From: Apostichopus japonicus
Taxonomy: Eukaryota > Echinodermata > Holothuroidea > Aspidochirotida > Stichopodidae
Assembly (NCBI RefSeq): GCF_037975245.1
Contig: NC_092576.1
Location: 5,230,501 to 5,294,500, forward strand
DNA: 64,000 bases
Direction: 5' to 3'
The position numbers and the translations under genes are program-made. The notes beneath the pieces are model-generated. The model did no database searches and had not been told where the DNA came from. It worked only from the letters and a program-made list of their open reading frames with translations. Shown here piece after piece: positions 35,613-47,012 of this stretch (position 1 is its first letter; each line of letters starts with the position of its first letter).

Positions 35613-36040
35613 TGATGAGCTCCTTTGGTGGTCAGAAAGGCGCTATTAAACTTCATTGTACTGCGCACAAACATAATCTGCCTACTTTTGTTGACCATTG
35701 TGCCGCTATTGGTAATGAACCCCAGTGGTTCAGGAGGAAGATTAAAGAGAGTCTCCTAATAAAAGACTTAAATGCTGACTTAAAAATATATGAAGCGAGC
35801 TACGGGTTGGAGCTATTCTAATCCCTATTTACTTTTTATTGTTGTTTGTTCTATTCATTCCTAGTTTAAAAATATTGACTAAACAATTTGCTGGTTGTTC
35901 TAATCATTCCTAGTTAAAAAAAAAATCACTCATGCTTATCACTATTGTCCTCTTTGGATGTATATTAGCGCTTGTATTTAATTGATCTTGTACAATTGCC
36001 TGACGATGGAGTGGTGACCACTCCGAAATAAAGCAGTATG
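35613..36040 (+). mobile_element. Penelope-like element 3' fragment (GIY-YIG C-terminal part)
   Basis: The frame ending at 35821 reads [20 protein letters not shown], then [19 protein letters not shown] and YGLELF*. His-rich spacing followed by [10 protein letters not shown] fits the C-terminal half of a GIY-YIG nuclease, where the Glu is catalytic in the family; this domain typifies Penelope-like retroelements. The N-terminal GIY...YIG part is lost in the AT tract. About 180 bp downstream lies the hairpin motif annotated separately. Confidence 0.65.
35961..36030 (+). ncRNA. Hammerhead-ribozyme-like motif at PLE 3' end (imperfect)
   Basis: CTGACGA (36000-36006) fits the CUGANGA box. GGAGTGGTGACCACTCC (36008-36024) is a perfect 8-bp hairpin for helix II, followed at once by GAAA (36025-36028). 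Upstream GCGCTTGTA (35968-35976) pairs with TACAATTGC (35991-35999), as 2 bp + internal loop + 5 bp, giving a helix I just before CUGACGA. ATTA precedes helix I, so a NUH cleavage triplet (UUA) is present. Imperfections: an extra U between CUGACGA and helix II, and helix III is weak. Penelope-like elements are known to carry hammerheads. Confidence 0.45.
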
Positions 36041-36095
36041 TCGTTGTTAAAAATATTCGCTTGTTTATCTTTTATATTATCAGTATGGACCACTA

Positions 36096-36240
<145 letters not shown>

Positions 36241-37699
36241 TAACAACCCATTAAATAATCTAGTATTTTCGTCATACCATTCTTCTTGCGAATCTTGTAC
36301 TCAACGTTTAAATGGAAATGTAACTTTTAACATACATTCACATTAAATTATGCATTCACGTCAATGCCTTAAAGGCAATGAGTAATTGTCATTGTGACCA
36401 AATAAGGGTAAAATGATGTAGTCGTTTCGTCATACCATTTACTTGCAATAATAATATTGAAATTTTTACTGGAAATGTGGAATTAATAAAAAAAGAAAAA
36501 AAAATCCGAATAGTTTTAATTACCTTTGCAAATATAACATTTGACATAGAGAATGAATAATAGGATGGGAGATATCCATGAAATGAACCATTCCTTATGC
36601 AAATATGAGTAACCTCAGCCCACAATGTGTAACATACATAGAATCACTGAAAAGCAGAAATGGAAGTGTCTTCTTTCTCGTTGCAAACGGTTTAGAAAGG
36701 GCCGTATCGGTAAGTTTTATTTCAAGAAGAATTTACACCAAGTCTTAGGCTATGAAAAACAGATAATTGAAAGACTGAAACTTTTTAATATGCGCACAGC
36801 CATATATAATGCAATACAAACTGTTGTTCAAAATAAATTTCACTTCCTACAGTTCTTCTCACCCTAGTAAATAATCAATTCGGAACAAGCCAAGCAAATA
36901 TGTTTGTAGAAAATATTACAAAAATAGTTTTGAACCTGTCATTATCAAAGATATCCATATAGTAGGAATACAAGTAACATTTATATTAAAGTGGAGAAAA
37001 TGCTCGTGTGGATATAAAATGCTGTTACCTATAAAGTTCCTTTTTCTGTGCATAACCCCAGATCTTATACATGGCTGTCGGTTTCAGTGACAAACCCCTT
37101 TTTTTAATCAAATTCTTAATTCTCCCATTGGCAGTACTAAATAGATTTTGCCGCTATCTGAATCAGTCGAGCGAATGTCATTTGAATCCATTTCCTCTCC
37201 ACACCTTTGATATGCACGACACTGTGTATCAGTTACAAAATCAAATTTTCATTCCGTACATTGAAATGAGGCTACTCTCTGAATCAGTTTAGGAAAATAA
37301 GAATTTCTGGTGCAAACAGTTCTCGTGTCAATTACATCGGACGTTGAGATAAGTTGTTTAAATATGTAAGAAATAGTATCATTTTTAATATGAGACGCAC
37401 TACAAATGCTACGATTAGCCGAAGTTAAGTGACTGTTACTTTCAGTTCACGCTTTGAAATATCATTATTGTTTTTTTTTCGGGTATCTTTTCAACACAAG
37501 AAGTGTTCATTATGAAAAATATAATAACAAATTAAAAATGAACTTTCTTTATATAATATTATTAAAGGTATACTTTCACTCTTAAATTGATTTGTTCATA
37601 CTTCTCTGTCCTTTGGGACGAGGGAGCGTTGTTCGCCTCATAGTCCGACTGGTAATTCATCAGCAGGAAGTCTCGCACTGATCCACAATCAATATACTG

Positions 37700-37757
<58 letters not shown>

Positions 37758-37915
37758 TGGGACTATACATTATAAAAAATGCAAAATTTCGATTTATCGT
37801 TTAATTTAAACTATAAACAGATACCATTATATTGTCTTCCTTTTGTAATCATGGTCGGTTCCAGGTTTTTGAAAAAGCCTGGGTGAGGTGGGGTGATGAG
37901 GTAATAGTGTTTTTT
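36241..37915. other. Gene-free stretch
   Basis: AT-rich. Two open frames (36625-36867 and 37071-37292, plus strand) match nothing I know and lack start context or splice support. An (AT)n tract lies at 37699-37756. Confidence 0.5.
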
Positions 37916-37918
37916 TTT

Positions 37919-39260
37919 TCAAATGCGTGGTTTTGATATGGGGTGCATAGGTAAGCTTGAACACCAGTTGTGGTTCCTTTTGTTTAGGTTTGGTAGTGAG
38001 GTATTGCCAACGGTTTTCAAATTTTCTGCCTTTCCTGGCTGTGACATTTTCCTCTTTCTTATAGTTACGGAGTAACAGTTTCTCTGTGAACGCGTTCTTT
38101 TTCTGTAAGAAATCAGTCTCATTGTTACAGAGACGTGCGTATATCGTAATACTTTCCCTTTAATGAAGCCTTTAAAAGTGGCAAGTGGGTGTGCAGAGTT
38201 TCTGTCGAGGTATTGAAAGGATTCCGTGGGTTTGATGTAGACTTTGGTGTCTAATAACCCATTGGTTTTGAACCTTGGACCTTTGAAGATTTTCAAATCT
38301 AGGTATGTTACCTCGGTGTGTGATATTTCTACCGTAAACTTTAAGAAGCGGTGAATTTCATTCAGCCTGTTTACTAGTTGATCAAGTTCCTGAAGTGAAC
38401 CGTCGTAAAGCAATAGAATATCATCACTATAGCGGAGCCATTTTCAGATTTTATTATCTGTCAGTAAAATCTGGTTTTCCAGTCCAGCATGACGGTATCA
38501 CAGAGTTCCGGAGAGGCTTAGCTACCCATAGCGCAACCGATCTTTTGTACATAAAATTGGTTATTGAAATCGAAACAGTTTGTTGTTAAAGTAAGTTCAT
38601 TTAGTTTGCGCATGGATATGGAAGATATTTTATTTATTCCATATTCGCTTTTTTCCGCCCTTTCATAGACTTCTTGACATATATATATAATGCCTACTCT
38701 TGGTATCCATGGCGACGACATCGAGTGTAGCAAGTACTACTCTTTTTGGTGACGGGATGGCTTCCAAAATTTTCAGAATGTGATTTGTGTATTTCACATA
38801 GATGCTTTCTTTTAATACAATAAGCAAGAAATAGTCCACAAATTCCGATATTTTTTCGGTCGGTGATCCGTTTCCGCTTATTATCGGTCTGCCGGCAAAT
38901 TTTGAGTTAGCCTGGGGTGCTTTATGATTTTTTGGTAGCACATATATGACCGGTGTGCGGATCTTGTGGCTATATGGTGACAAGTACTCGAAGGTGCTTT
39001 CATCGATTTCTTTTGCAGAGAACATTTCTATTAGTGTTTCCTGGACTAAACTTTTAGTTTGAAACGTCAGATCACGTTCTAACTTTTCGTAGTGGTGACT
39101 AGCTAATTGCCTTTCAATTTCGGCCTGATAGTCTGAGTGATTTATTATAGCAATGCCTCTACCTTTATCGAAGGGTTTGACAATAATAGATCGGTCGTTT
39201 TTAATTGCATTTAGTTCAAAAAGCTCCGCTTTGTGTGCTCCGCTTTGTGTGCTCCTCTTT
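37919..39260 (-). mobile_element. Penelope-like reverse transcriptase, frame-shifted copy
   Basis: The minus strand reads, in order: ELFELNAIKNDRSIIVKPFD and KGRGIAIINHSDYQAEIE (from about 39237), TPVIYVLPKNHKAP, AGRPIISGNGSPTEKISEFV and VLATLDVV to about 38680. After a frameshift come TTNCFDFNNQFYVQKIGCAMGS and a stop (38518). A second break leads to RYSDDILLLYDGSLQELD at about 38440-38390, and finally LLDTKVYIKPTESFQYLDR and HPLATFKGFIKGKVLRY. This is the RT fingers-palm order of Penelope-like elements, with the YxDD catalytic motif as YSDD. At least two frameshifts make it inactive. No GIY-YIG domain follows it. Confidence 0.85.
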
Positions 39261-39599
39261 GTTTTCTGTTGTACTAATCGAAACTTATTTGACTTACTCT
39301 GCTTTTAAATGATTCATGTAAAGGACAAATCACACAATTTTTATTTGTTGTGGATACGGTCGTCATAGCTCTTCAGAAAACGCAACTGAATAACAAGTCC
39401 GGGTTTATATAAATTACTTTCTTTCAATTTACCATTTTTAAGCAATAGTGAAAGTAACAAGGAAGAAAGCATCAGAACAGTATAGTGTCACACAATTACC
39501 CGGCAGCATATTAACTCACTAGACGCTGTGCCACTGACTTGACTTGACGAAGAAGTACATTGTACAACGTAGCCAGATTTTCCTAGTGTGCAGTGCAAT

Positions 39600-40408
39600 G
39601 TAATTATAACTAATTAACCATCAAGTGTATATAAAGCGTGTTATAGTATATTGTAGTTATATCTTATGAACTATTAAGTGCATGGTGTGTTTCATAGTGT
39701 ATGGTAGTAATATGTAATGAATTACTAAGTGTATATGGTGTGTGTCATAGTGTATTGTAGTTATAACTAATTAACCGTCTAGTGTATATTGTGTGCGATA
39801 TAGTGTATTGTAGCTATAACTAACTTAATCTTCAATTGTACATGATGTGTGCTCTAGTGTATTGTAGTTATATCTAATGAACTTTTAAGTACATATGGTT
39901 TGTGCCATAGTGTATTGCAGTTATAACTAAGTAACCAACAAGTGTATGTGATGTATGTTTTAGTGCATTTCAGTTATACCTAATAAGCCTTCAAGTGTAT
40001 ATGATGTGTGTTTTTACGTATTGCAATTATAACTAACTGTTTGTTATAGTGTATTGTTGTTATAACTAATTAACCATCTAGTGTATATTGTGTGCGGTAT
40101 AGTGTATTGTAGCTATAACTAACTTAATCTTCAAGTGTATATGATGTGTGCTCTAGTGTATTGTAGTTATATCTAATGAACTTTTAAGTATATATGGTGT
40201 GCTCCATAGTGTAGTTCAGTTATAACTAAGTAACCATCAAGTGTATATGATGTATGTTTTAGTGCATATCAGTTATACCTAATTAGCCTTCAAGTGTATA
40301 TGATGTGTATTTTTATGTAATTTTATTATAACTAACTGTGTGTTATAGTGTATTGTTGTTATAACTAAGTACCATCGAGTGTAGATGGTGTGTATTATAG
40401 TGTATTGC
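39600..40408. repeat. ~54-bp tandem repeat with longer-period structure
   Basis: Units such as TTATAACTAATTAACCATCA followed by AGTGTATATGGTGTGTGCCATAGTGTATTGTAG recur about every 54 bp. A block of five to six units repeats at about 300 bp (39761 and about 40060 share several variants). It ends 560 bp before gene C. Confidence 0.9.
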
Positions 40409-40410
40409 AG

Positions 40411-40486
40411 AACAAAGAACGGCGGTGCACCATTACCAGGTTACCTCTGAAATCGCGTTCACTTGCTTTCTCAGACGTGAAACGAA
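40411..40486 (+). repeat. ~75-bp repeat shared with 42727-42801
   Basis: GAACAAAGAACGGCGGTGCA CCATTACCAGG...TTTCTCAGACGTGA recurs as GAACGAAGAACGGCGTTGCA CCATTACCGAGG...TTTTTCAGACGTGA next to the gene C tail exon. The repeat contains that exon's acceptor site, so the upstream copy may mark an older partial duplication of this intron/exon border. Confidence 0.75.
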
Positions 40487-40967
40487 TCGTTCTATTTTTG
40501 TCATCAAGAGATGGAACAGCCTAATGGAAACAGCGACACGAAGATAAACAAAGAGAATGTCAACTGTGTATATTAATAAACACGCAATGTATCTGCAAAG
40601 TTATTGATCAAATGGAATTTTGTATAATCTCCCCGTGTTCATATATTTGCTTTCTGCTTTTGGTTGTGTCTGTATCCTTTAATGTCAGACGATAACGTTA
40701 AAGACGCTCCGTTCAAGAACCAATGATTGTCCAGCTGTTTTATTTAAAATCTATGTTGTAACTTACAGCCTTACTGTAGATGATAAACATTGTTACATGA
40801 CTATGACCGCCTGCAATCTTAACATTTATATTCCTTCATTTATTAGATCTGTGAAGGATCTAAAAGTTAAACATCATTTTATTTTGTCGATCCTAAAGGA
40901 TTAGAAAAGCACTAACGATCGTTGATGGTTTACTGAAAGCGAGAACAGAAACTGCTTGTGATTCAAT

Positions 40968-41286
40968 ATGGAGAGAATTTGGTTCACATTCTTATTTATT
41001 TTCTTCGTTTCTGGTTCACCTGGATCTAAAGACACAATAGTTGTCAGACTTGTTGAAAGAGATTCTGTGATCTTGAAATGTAATGGATCTGCGACAAGAG
41101 GAAACAAATGGTTTATTGACGATCGAGTCATCTTTGCAAATGAAATAAGTTTTGATTCTTTAGCGGGTGTCAGCTTATCGAATGACTACTCATTATCAAT
41201 ATCAGACGTTACATTCAATCACCAAGGATTGTATAAATGTTATCGTAACAATATCCATGTTGTGAGCTACCAAGTGACAACAGTAG
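40968..41286 (+). CDS. Gene C exon 1: signal peptide and Ig domain
   Basis: ATG at 40968; MERIWFTFLFIFFVSGS is a good signal peptide. The Ig core is VILKCNG, NKWFIDD and HQGLYKCYRN, with both Cys and the GxYxC motif kept. Ends in phase 1 at GTAAGTAA. Confidence 0.8.
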
Positions 41287-41318
41287 GTAAGTAATGTAAC
41301 AATATTTGTACTGCCATG

Positions 41319-41357
<39 letters not shown>

Positions 41358-43023
41358 TATATATATATATTTATATATATATATATATCTGTGTTGCAAT
41401 AATTCAAAATAAACATAAACCATGGTGTAAAGTAAGATTTCTTAAGAGATCTATTTCAAATAATTCCAAATAATGTAACTCATGGCGTGACGATTTTAAA
41501 GCATGTACCCTACAATTGCATGACATTAGAACGAAGCTGCAATTGGAGAGCAAATGTATCAATAAAATAGCGGCCACTTATCACAGTATTTGAGGTTATC
41601 TTACAATTTATTGAGAATTATAGAGCTGTATACTCAAGAAATACAAATAATAGACCACACTTCAGTCTTGCTTTCATGTTAGAATTATCTTGTATGTATG
41701 TATGTATTTTAGATCCTCATGCAAGCAGGAACTCGCGAAGAAGCCTCATTGACCTATCAAAGACGCAAGCTGACCAAAGTCAGTCTCTTAGATTCATATT
41801 TAACGTCCATGATTATGAATTGTCAATTGTCAACAACTCTGTAACTAGACGTCATACATTAATCTTGGAGCGAATCGAACCGGGGACCTGGAATTGTGTA
41901 ATTATTCATTACTGTATGTTGTATGTTGTTGCATATTTTGAAGTAATTACTTATTACCTGATTTACTGATTGAGTGCGCGTAAATGTTCCTATTTAATTT
42001 ATAGATCACTAACATATCTCTTTCAAAGTTCTCGCTACCCCTCCCCTCCCTTGCGAAGGGCTAAGTAACTTAGTGTTAATATAATCTTTTGAGGGCAGGG
42101 CAAATGAAAGTTCCTGAACAGATGTATTTAACATGATGTCCGACTATTTATAATAGTTGAAACATATATTATTGCAATCTTAAAATATCTTAGATTATTA
42201 TATTTCTCCAGTGATTCCAGAGCTTATATTGTCATTTGATCAACGCACGGACGGCAAACCGACCCGTTTATATGATTACTTAGTACAGGATCGAAGCAAA
42301 GCTCTAAAGGTTAGATGTATTGCTATAAGTTCCAGACCTCCTGCTAGCCTAACGTGGGTTGTGAATAGTGAAGATATAGACGCATCCAATGTACACAATG
42401 TACTATACAAACCAAACAAGGAGGGGGTAAATACCACAGACTCAGAATCTACATTACATCTACCACCAACTGGAACTCACGTCAAAATTTTATGTCACAA
42501 ATTTTTGTCACTAACTTTTTTCTAATAGGGTTGTGAATGAGTGGAACGGTTTGGCTGAGAAAGTTGTACTTGCAAGTAGTGTGAATGGGATTAAGAATGA
42601 TTTGGACAAGCACTTGAAGCATTGAAATCGGGTCTGAATGTTTGTTTCTTCATTTCTTTTATATTTTATGAAGACTTGAGTGTCCCTCCTGATCCTTTTT
42701 TCTACTAAACTAAACTCTAAATCTCACACAGAACGAAGAACGGCGTTGCACCATTACCGAGGTGGCCTCTAAAATAATCTTTTCTAGCTTTTTCAGACGT
42801 GATATTAATAATTATATTATTATTACTTCGCAGAAATACTTCACGATGCTCGAGTACAGACGTTTCCACGATCAACCATGAACCGCAATCATTGAGTCCA
42901 TCAGCTGAAATGATGACAACTGAATATCACAAAGTCGTAACACATTGTTATTTTAGAGATCATGTGGCAGCACCTAACGACATTCCCGAGTATCAGGAGA
43001 TTGAACAGCTCAATGAAAACTAA
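40968..43023 (+). CDS. IgSF receptor gene C with tyrosine-motif tail (interrupted)
   Basis: Exons proposed: 40968-41286 (signal peptide + Ig), 41713-41913 (Ig-like), 42212-about 42490 (Ig, end damaged), 42797-43023 (partial TM + tail, stop TAA). All joins would be phase 1. The predicted protein is a small type I receptor whose cytoplasmic tail has a TxYxxV and a YxxI motif. A LINE 3' end (about 42495-42726) lies where the third Ig exon should finish, and no good donor remains, so the membrane form may not be made; read-through stops at 42523-42525 and would give a secreted product. It is not a copy of genes A/B: no V-like DKCQ domain, and the leader is fused to the first Ig domain in one exon. 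Confidence 0.6.
41320..41392. repeat. (TA)n microsatellite in gene C intron 1
   Basis: Two TA tracts separated by AAATA/TTTA interruptions. Confidence 0.95.
41713..41913 (+). CDS. Gene C exon 2: Ig-like segment
   Basis: 201 nt, phase 1-1, acceptor GTATTTTAG, donor GTATGT. Contains LSIVNNSV, HTLILERIEPGTWNCVII: E-F strands of an Ig fold with a single Cys; the B-strand Cys is not seen. It may be an optional or degraded domain, because exon 1 could splice straight to exon 3 in the same phase. Confidence 0.55.
42212..42490 (+). CDS. Gene C exon 3: Ig domain, 3' end lost
   Basis: Acceptor TTTCTCCAG, phase 1. Reads IPELILSFDQRTDGKPTR, LKVRCIAISSRPPASLTWVV and STLHLPPTGTHVKILCHK. A typical C2-type core (C-W-C), then homology stops and LINE-derived sequence begins; no donor follows. 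Confidence 0.65.
42495..42726 (+). mobile_element. 3' end of a non-LTR retrotransposon (CR1/jockey-like)
   Basis: A frame at 42518-42625 reads FSNRVVNEWNGLAEKVVLAS SVNGIKNDLDKHLKH*, which fits the C-terminal block of LINE reverse-transcriptase proteins (FFxxRVVNxWNxL...SVNxFKxxLDKH). About 100 bp of 3' tail follow. It is 5'-truncated and in the sense orientation of gene C. Confidence 0.7.
42797..43023 (+). CDS. Gene C exon 4: partial TM and tyrosine-motif tail
   Basis: After TTTTTCAG, phase 1: VILIIILLLLRRN (about 10 hydrophobic residues then Arg-Arg), then a hydrophilic tail with TTEYHKVV and IPEYQEIEQL, ending at TAA. TEYHKV matches the switch-motif pattern TxYxxV; EYQEI gives YxxI about 22 residues further. 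The TM is too short alone, so its first half must come from a lost or unseen exon. Confidence 0.65.
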
Positions 43024-43503
43024 AACAAGCAGATATACAGAGAGAATCAGATATTACAAATAGATTTCATCATAACCAAGATTATCAAATACATATGAAA
43101 AGTTAAGAATATGAACTTTTGTTGTAGCAATTTGATACTATTTCCCAATGTGTCATGACATAGCTGATATGTTGAAACCATCTTCAGACAATACAGTTTG
43201 CAATAAGATAAACATAAAACTTCCATTCCTTGTCATGCATGTGTCTAAGCTGTGTAAACATGTTCTATTCAATATAAATCAGCTTAGATATTTGCTAGCT
43301 GACAGTATTTTGTTTTTGGAATTGAGGAAAAGAAAGCGTAACTACAGAACATTAAAAACAGAGAAATGACCCCAATAGAAATGAAAAAGCTAACTGAAAA
43401 CTAAGGAAAGAAGATGAATAGAAACAAAAACAGAACTGTATATATTCTATAAGAGCATGACACTTGTGGAACAATGGATAATTACTGAACACTTCAACAA
43501 AAG

Positions 43504-43571
<68 letters not shown>

Positions 43572-44745
43572 TATATTTATAAACACTCACTAATATAATA
43601 CTTTAATTATTGTACATCTATTTATCGTTAATCTTAGTCACTGTTTATATTTCAATTTCATTTTCTATCTAGTCTAGTGATAAAGTTCAGCTCTACATTA
43701 ATTAGATTACTCGTTCTTTTGCGTTCTAGATAGAATACTACCGTATATTGTATTATAATTCAACTTTGGCTGATTCTCATTAATAGGCATCGTTCAATTG
43801 TGATTACTTGATCTGACAATAGCTGGCCAAGACACATCATGCCTTGCTGCAGGTAAGTAGCGTTCGTTATTTAAAAATTCATGCAATGAAATTAAACGAC
43901 TGTTAGCGCAGTACTGATATGACATCTCGACATGACATCTCGACTATTAATCCAACCAAGAATTTATCTCTCAGGAACTAAGTATCCTAATTTTATTTTG
44001 ATTGTCAGCAGTATGATATGCTTATTTATTAACTTTTGTCAGTCTAGCAAGCCATTACATGGTATGATTGTGTTAAGAGCTTGGTGCACATATGCATATC
44101 AATTTTCCTTATATTTGTGTACAACCATGACTAACGAATCACGGAAATAATGTTCGAACTTGAAGAAATATGTCGCATTCACATTGCATTGGAAAATGAA
44201 ACCAGGTGAATTTTCAAAACGGCCTTCAACTACTCCTAAATAACCGATTTGCTATATGTTAAAGGGAAGGAACTGCAGCATTCCAGACAATTATGAGAAA
44301 GTTCAGGAGCAGAACATGATTTAAAATTAAAGGTTACGGGGAGAGGAATAAATTCCAGCACCATTGCACCACCATTGATCCTCTGTAACAAGAAAATTAT
44401 GATAAAAGTGAAGTAAATCTAATAAAGCAATACATCATCATACTATTATTAGCGAGGCGATTGTGAAAGGCTGGACATGGTTCTGAGAGCCTTCGATTTA
44501 GTTGTATTTAATTTAAGTTCATACACTCCGATAATTTTAGCGCTCGACCAGTTCGGTATTTTTAGGTACTTTTGCAAATATGCCACATTCCATAACACTC
44601 GAAGCCATGGTAAGGGAAACCGTTATGGATGTTTCTTTACCCAACTTGAACAGTTTATTCTTGAGTTCTATGCGCTAAATTTTTGAAACATATGAACTTT
44701 ATATTAATGGAGAAAGTCAAGCGCGTAGCCAGGATTTCATCGTAG
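43024..44745. other. Gene-free stretch
   Basis: AT-rich, with an (AT)n run at 43506-43566. Plus-strand open frames at 43148, 43932 and 44477 show no domain, splice or start support. Confidence 0.5.
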
Positions 44746-44753
44746 TAATATAT

Positions 44754-45770
44754 TTTAACGCGCCGTCCTCGGTGGTGTGAGCAGGGAAGAGTGGGAATGC
44801 GGGAACACGGGAATGAGGCTGTCGACAGGAGATATTAAAGTTTACCCGTTTATTTACGATCTATATACATGTCAAGATGGTGCACAGTGGTCGTGCATTA
44901 CAGAGACGAAACCAGGTTTTAACACATGCTCAGAAGTTGATGAAGTTAAATACAACACAGTGCATTACTAATGGCGGGTCTCGACGCAAAGGGCAGAACG
45001 ATAGACGTCGGCGCTGAAGATTGGGCTATGGGGAACGGCGGCGCAGTTGACGGAATGGTGAACGGCGGCGCATTTGGCGGAATGGTGAACGGCCTCGCAG
45101 ATGGCGGGATTGTGAACGGCGGCGCAGATGGCGGAATGGTGAACGGCGGCGAAGTTGGCGGAATGGTGAACGGCTGCGCAGATGAACAGAAGGAATGTAG
45201 AACCTGGTCTTCTAGGTTATTTAACTCGTCGTCCGATCCAACCTCCTGCGCTGGCCCACCGCTGTTTGCGCCAACAGATGACTCGATCGTCTCCTAACTC
45301 ATGATCAGAATCGTTCTCCCCGTCCTAGTCCGAGCAGGAAACCAACCCCCTGGTACGGTACGAGCCCGCAGTTGCTTTTAAACAGAAACTACTTCCTACA
45401 CCTACAATGTGTGAACCTACACTTTACTCTATTAGAAACATAAGCCACGGCCAGTCTACAACCAATAAAACACGATAAATACGACATGCGTGCTGGTTAA
45501 GATTTACCCAGACCTAACATTTTTGGCCCCTGGAAAACGTGACCTAGACGTCCTTCTTAGTGACCTCCTAAATCGAGCAACACGAGAGAGTTCCCCCTTA
45601 ACGTTGTTCATAACTCAAGCAAGTGACACCCCTTATAAGATTTTATCTAACAAACAATTCCCGTAAAGCGTCTAATATAATGTAAAGAATCAATCCAAGT
45701 TAAAACATTCGATTGGACAAAATACTTGTTAACGCTAACGACAAACAAGGAGCTTTGACGTGTCGTTACA
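44754..45770 (-). repeat. Left LTR with expanded 30-bp minisatellite
   Basis: Matches 48820-49918. Termini are TTTAACG (a TGTAACG variant) and CGTTACA. Between about 45030 and 45190 a 30-bp unit (GGCGGAATGGTGAACGGCGG) is repeated about five times; the right LTR has about two. The open frame over it (Gly/Met/Val/Asn repeats) is not a gene. Confidence 0.85.
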
Positions 45771-46804
45771 TCTTTCCTACCCGAGAATGAAATGCGTCCC
45801 GCATTTAACTTAGCTCTTTTAAGAGAAAAGAATGAAAAATAGTACACACATGCAGTTCGATCGCAGTACTTAGCAACTTAAAAAAGAGTCGTAAGCATGA
45901 ATAATATGACGCCTCCATCCTATAACAGATGTCCTCTCAACTAAACAAACATAAGGAAAATCAAAGTGTCCCGTATAACAAAAATAAGGTAAACATCAAA
46001 GTGTCCAGTCTAATGTGTGAAAATAATTTACAACATGCGTATATCGTGAAACTTAATGTTCAAACCACGTAAATAATGCACTAACGTTGGAATAAAGATC
46101 AACATCCGTATCCAAAATCATATAAGATAACGTGTGGTTTCCAAAGGCAAACATATAACATAGAACAAAATCAGCAAGTACATTTAAAATCGTCCAACAG
46201 AGTAAAAAAACAAGGTCCGAACGAAGCTTCGTCGCTTTGGCGGAACCCAACTTGCGGCGCACTGTCTCGCAGCGCATCTCTCTCGGCTCTCCGTCTCAAG
46301 CGCGACGTTCTACGTAGTATCATAGGTGAGTGCGTCGTTCCTCTCCCTCTGTCTGGCTGATTTAAGTTCTTGGTTGTACATTTTCGACATGGCAGGTGTT
46401 GGTAGTCTTTACAGTTTCGATTGGCAAGTTGATCCTTCAATGCACTAAACAGCACATAAGATAAACATAATTAAGTCTAACGTCTCCCCAGCAATTGCAA
46501 AATAAAGGTCTGAAATTTGCTACTCCTGCGGAAGCAAATGAACAAATGTCAAAATACTGTGTCTTCAAACAAAACAATTCACTAACTAGTAGATCCCCAA
46601 AACAGTTATTTATTCAAGGCAGGTAGCTAACGAAGAGGGGGGATTCCGGTAGTCCAAACTCCATCTGGGCTTGACATAAGAAGTCTTTGTTCCAGATTTA
46701 GTTCAGTCTTTGCTAGCGCTAGTCGTGGTACGTCGGTGGTGGTCTGGTGACTTGCTGACAGATATCAATTGAAAATAGAGATTTTCTGGCCAACCTTTCG
46801 TTTT

Positions 46805-47012
46805 TCGTCACAAACAAAGTATTTGTAAACATTTACATCTATATCTACAGCCTTCACAGCCAACGATGACCTCCAACGCTGCGGACTTTTTCCAATCTTT
46901 TACGGGGATGTCTACATTTCTGGCTGGTGCGTAATTTAAAGGGACAGTCTACCTAGTTTTAGCTGTTTCCTCCAGAGCCGAGATGTGCGTGGTACAGCTA
47001 AACAATCAACTA
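46805..47012. repeat. ~210-bp sequence, inverted copy at 49062-49275
   Basis: The plus-strand segment ending GTACAGCTAAACAATCAACT is the reverse complement of 49068-49275 (AGTTGATTGTTTAGCTGTAC at the start). One copy abuts the broken end of RT, the other interrupts the right LTR where the left LTR has none. Confidence 0.85.

Noticed and set aside
44971-45297. Open frame of Gly/Met/Val/Asn-rich repeats
   Set aside because: It is the translation of a 30-bp minisatellite inside a retrotransposon LTR; the other LTR has fewer units.
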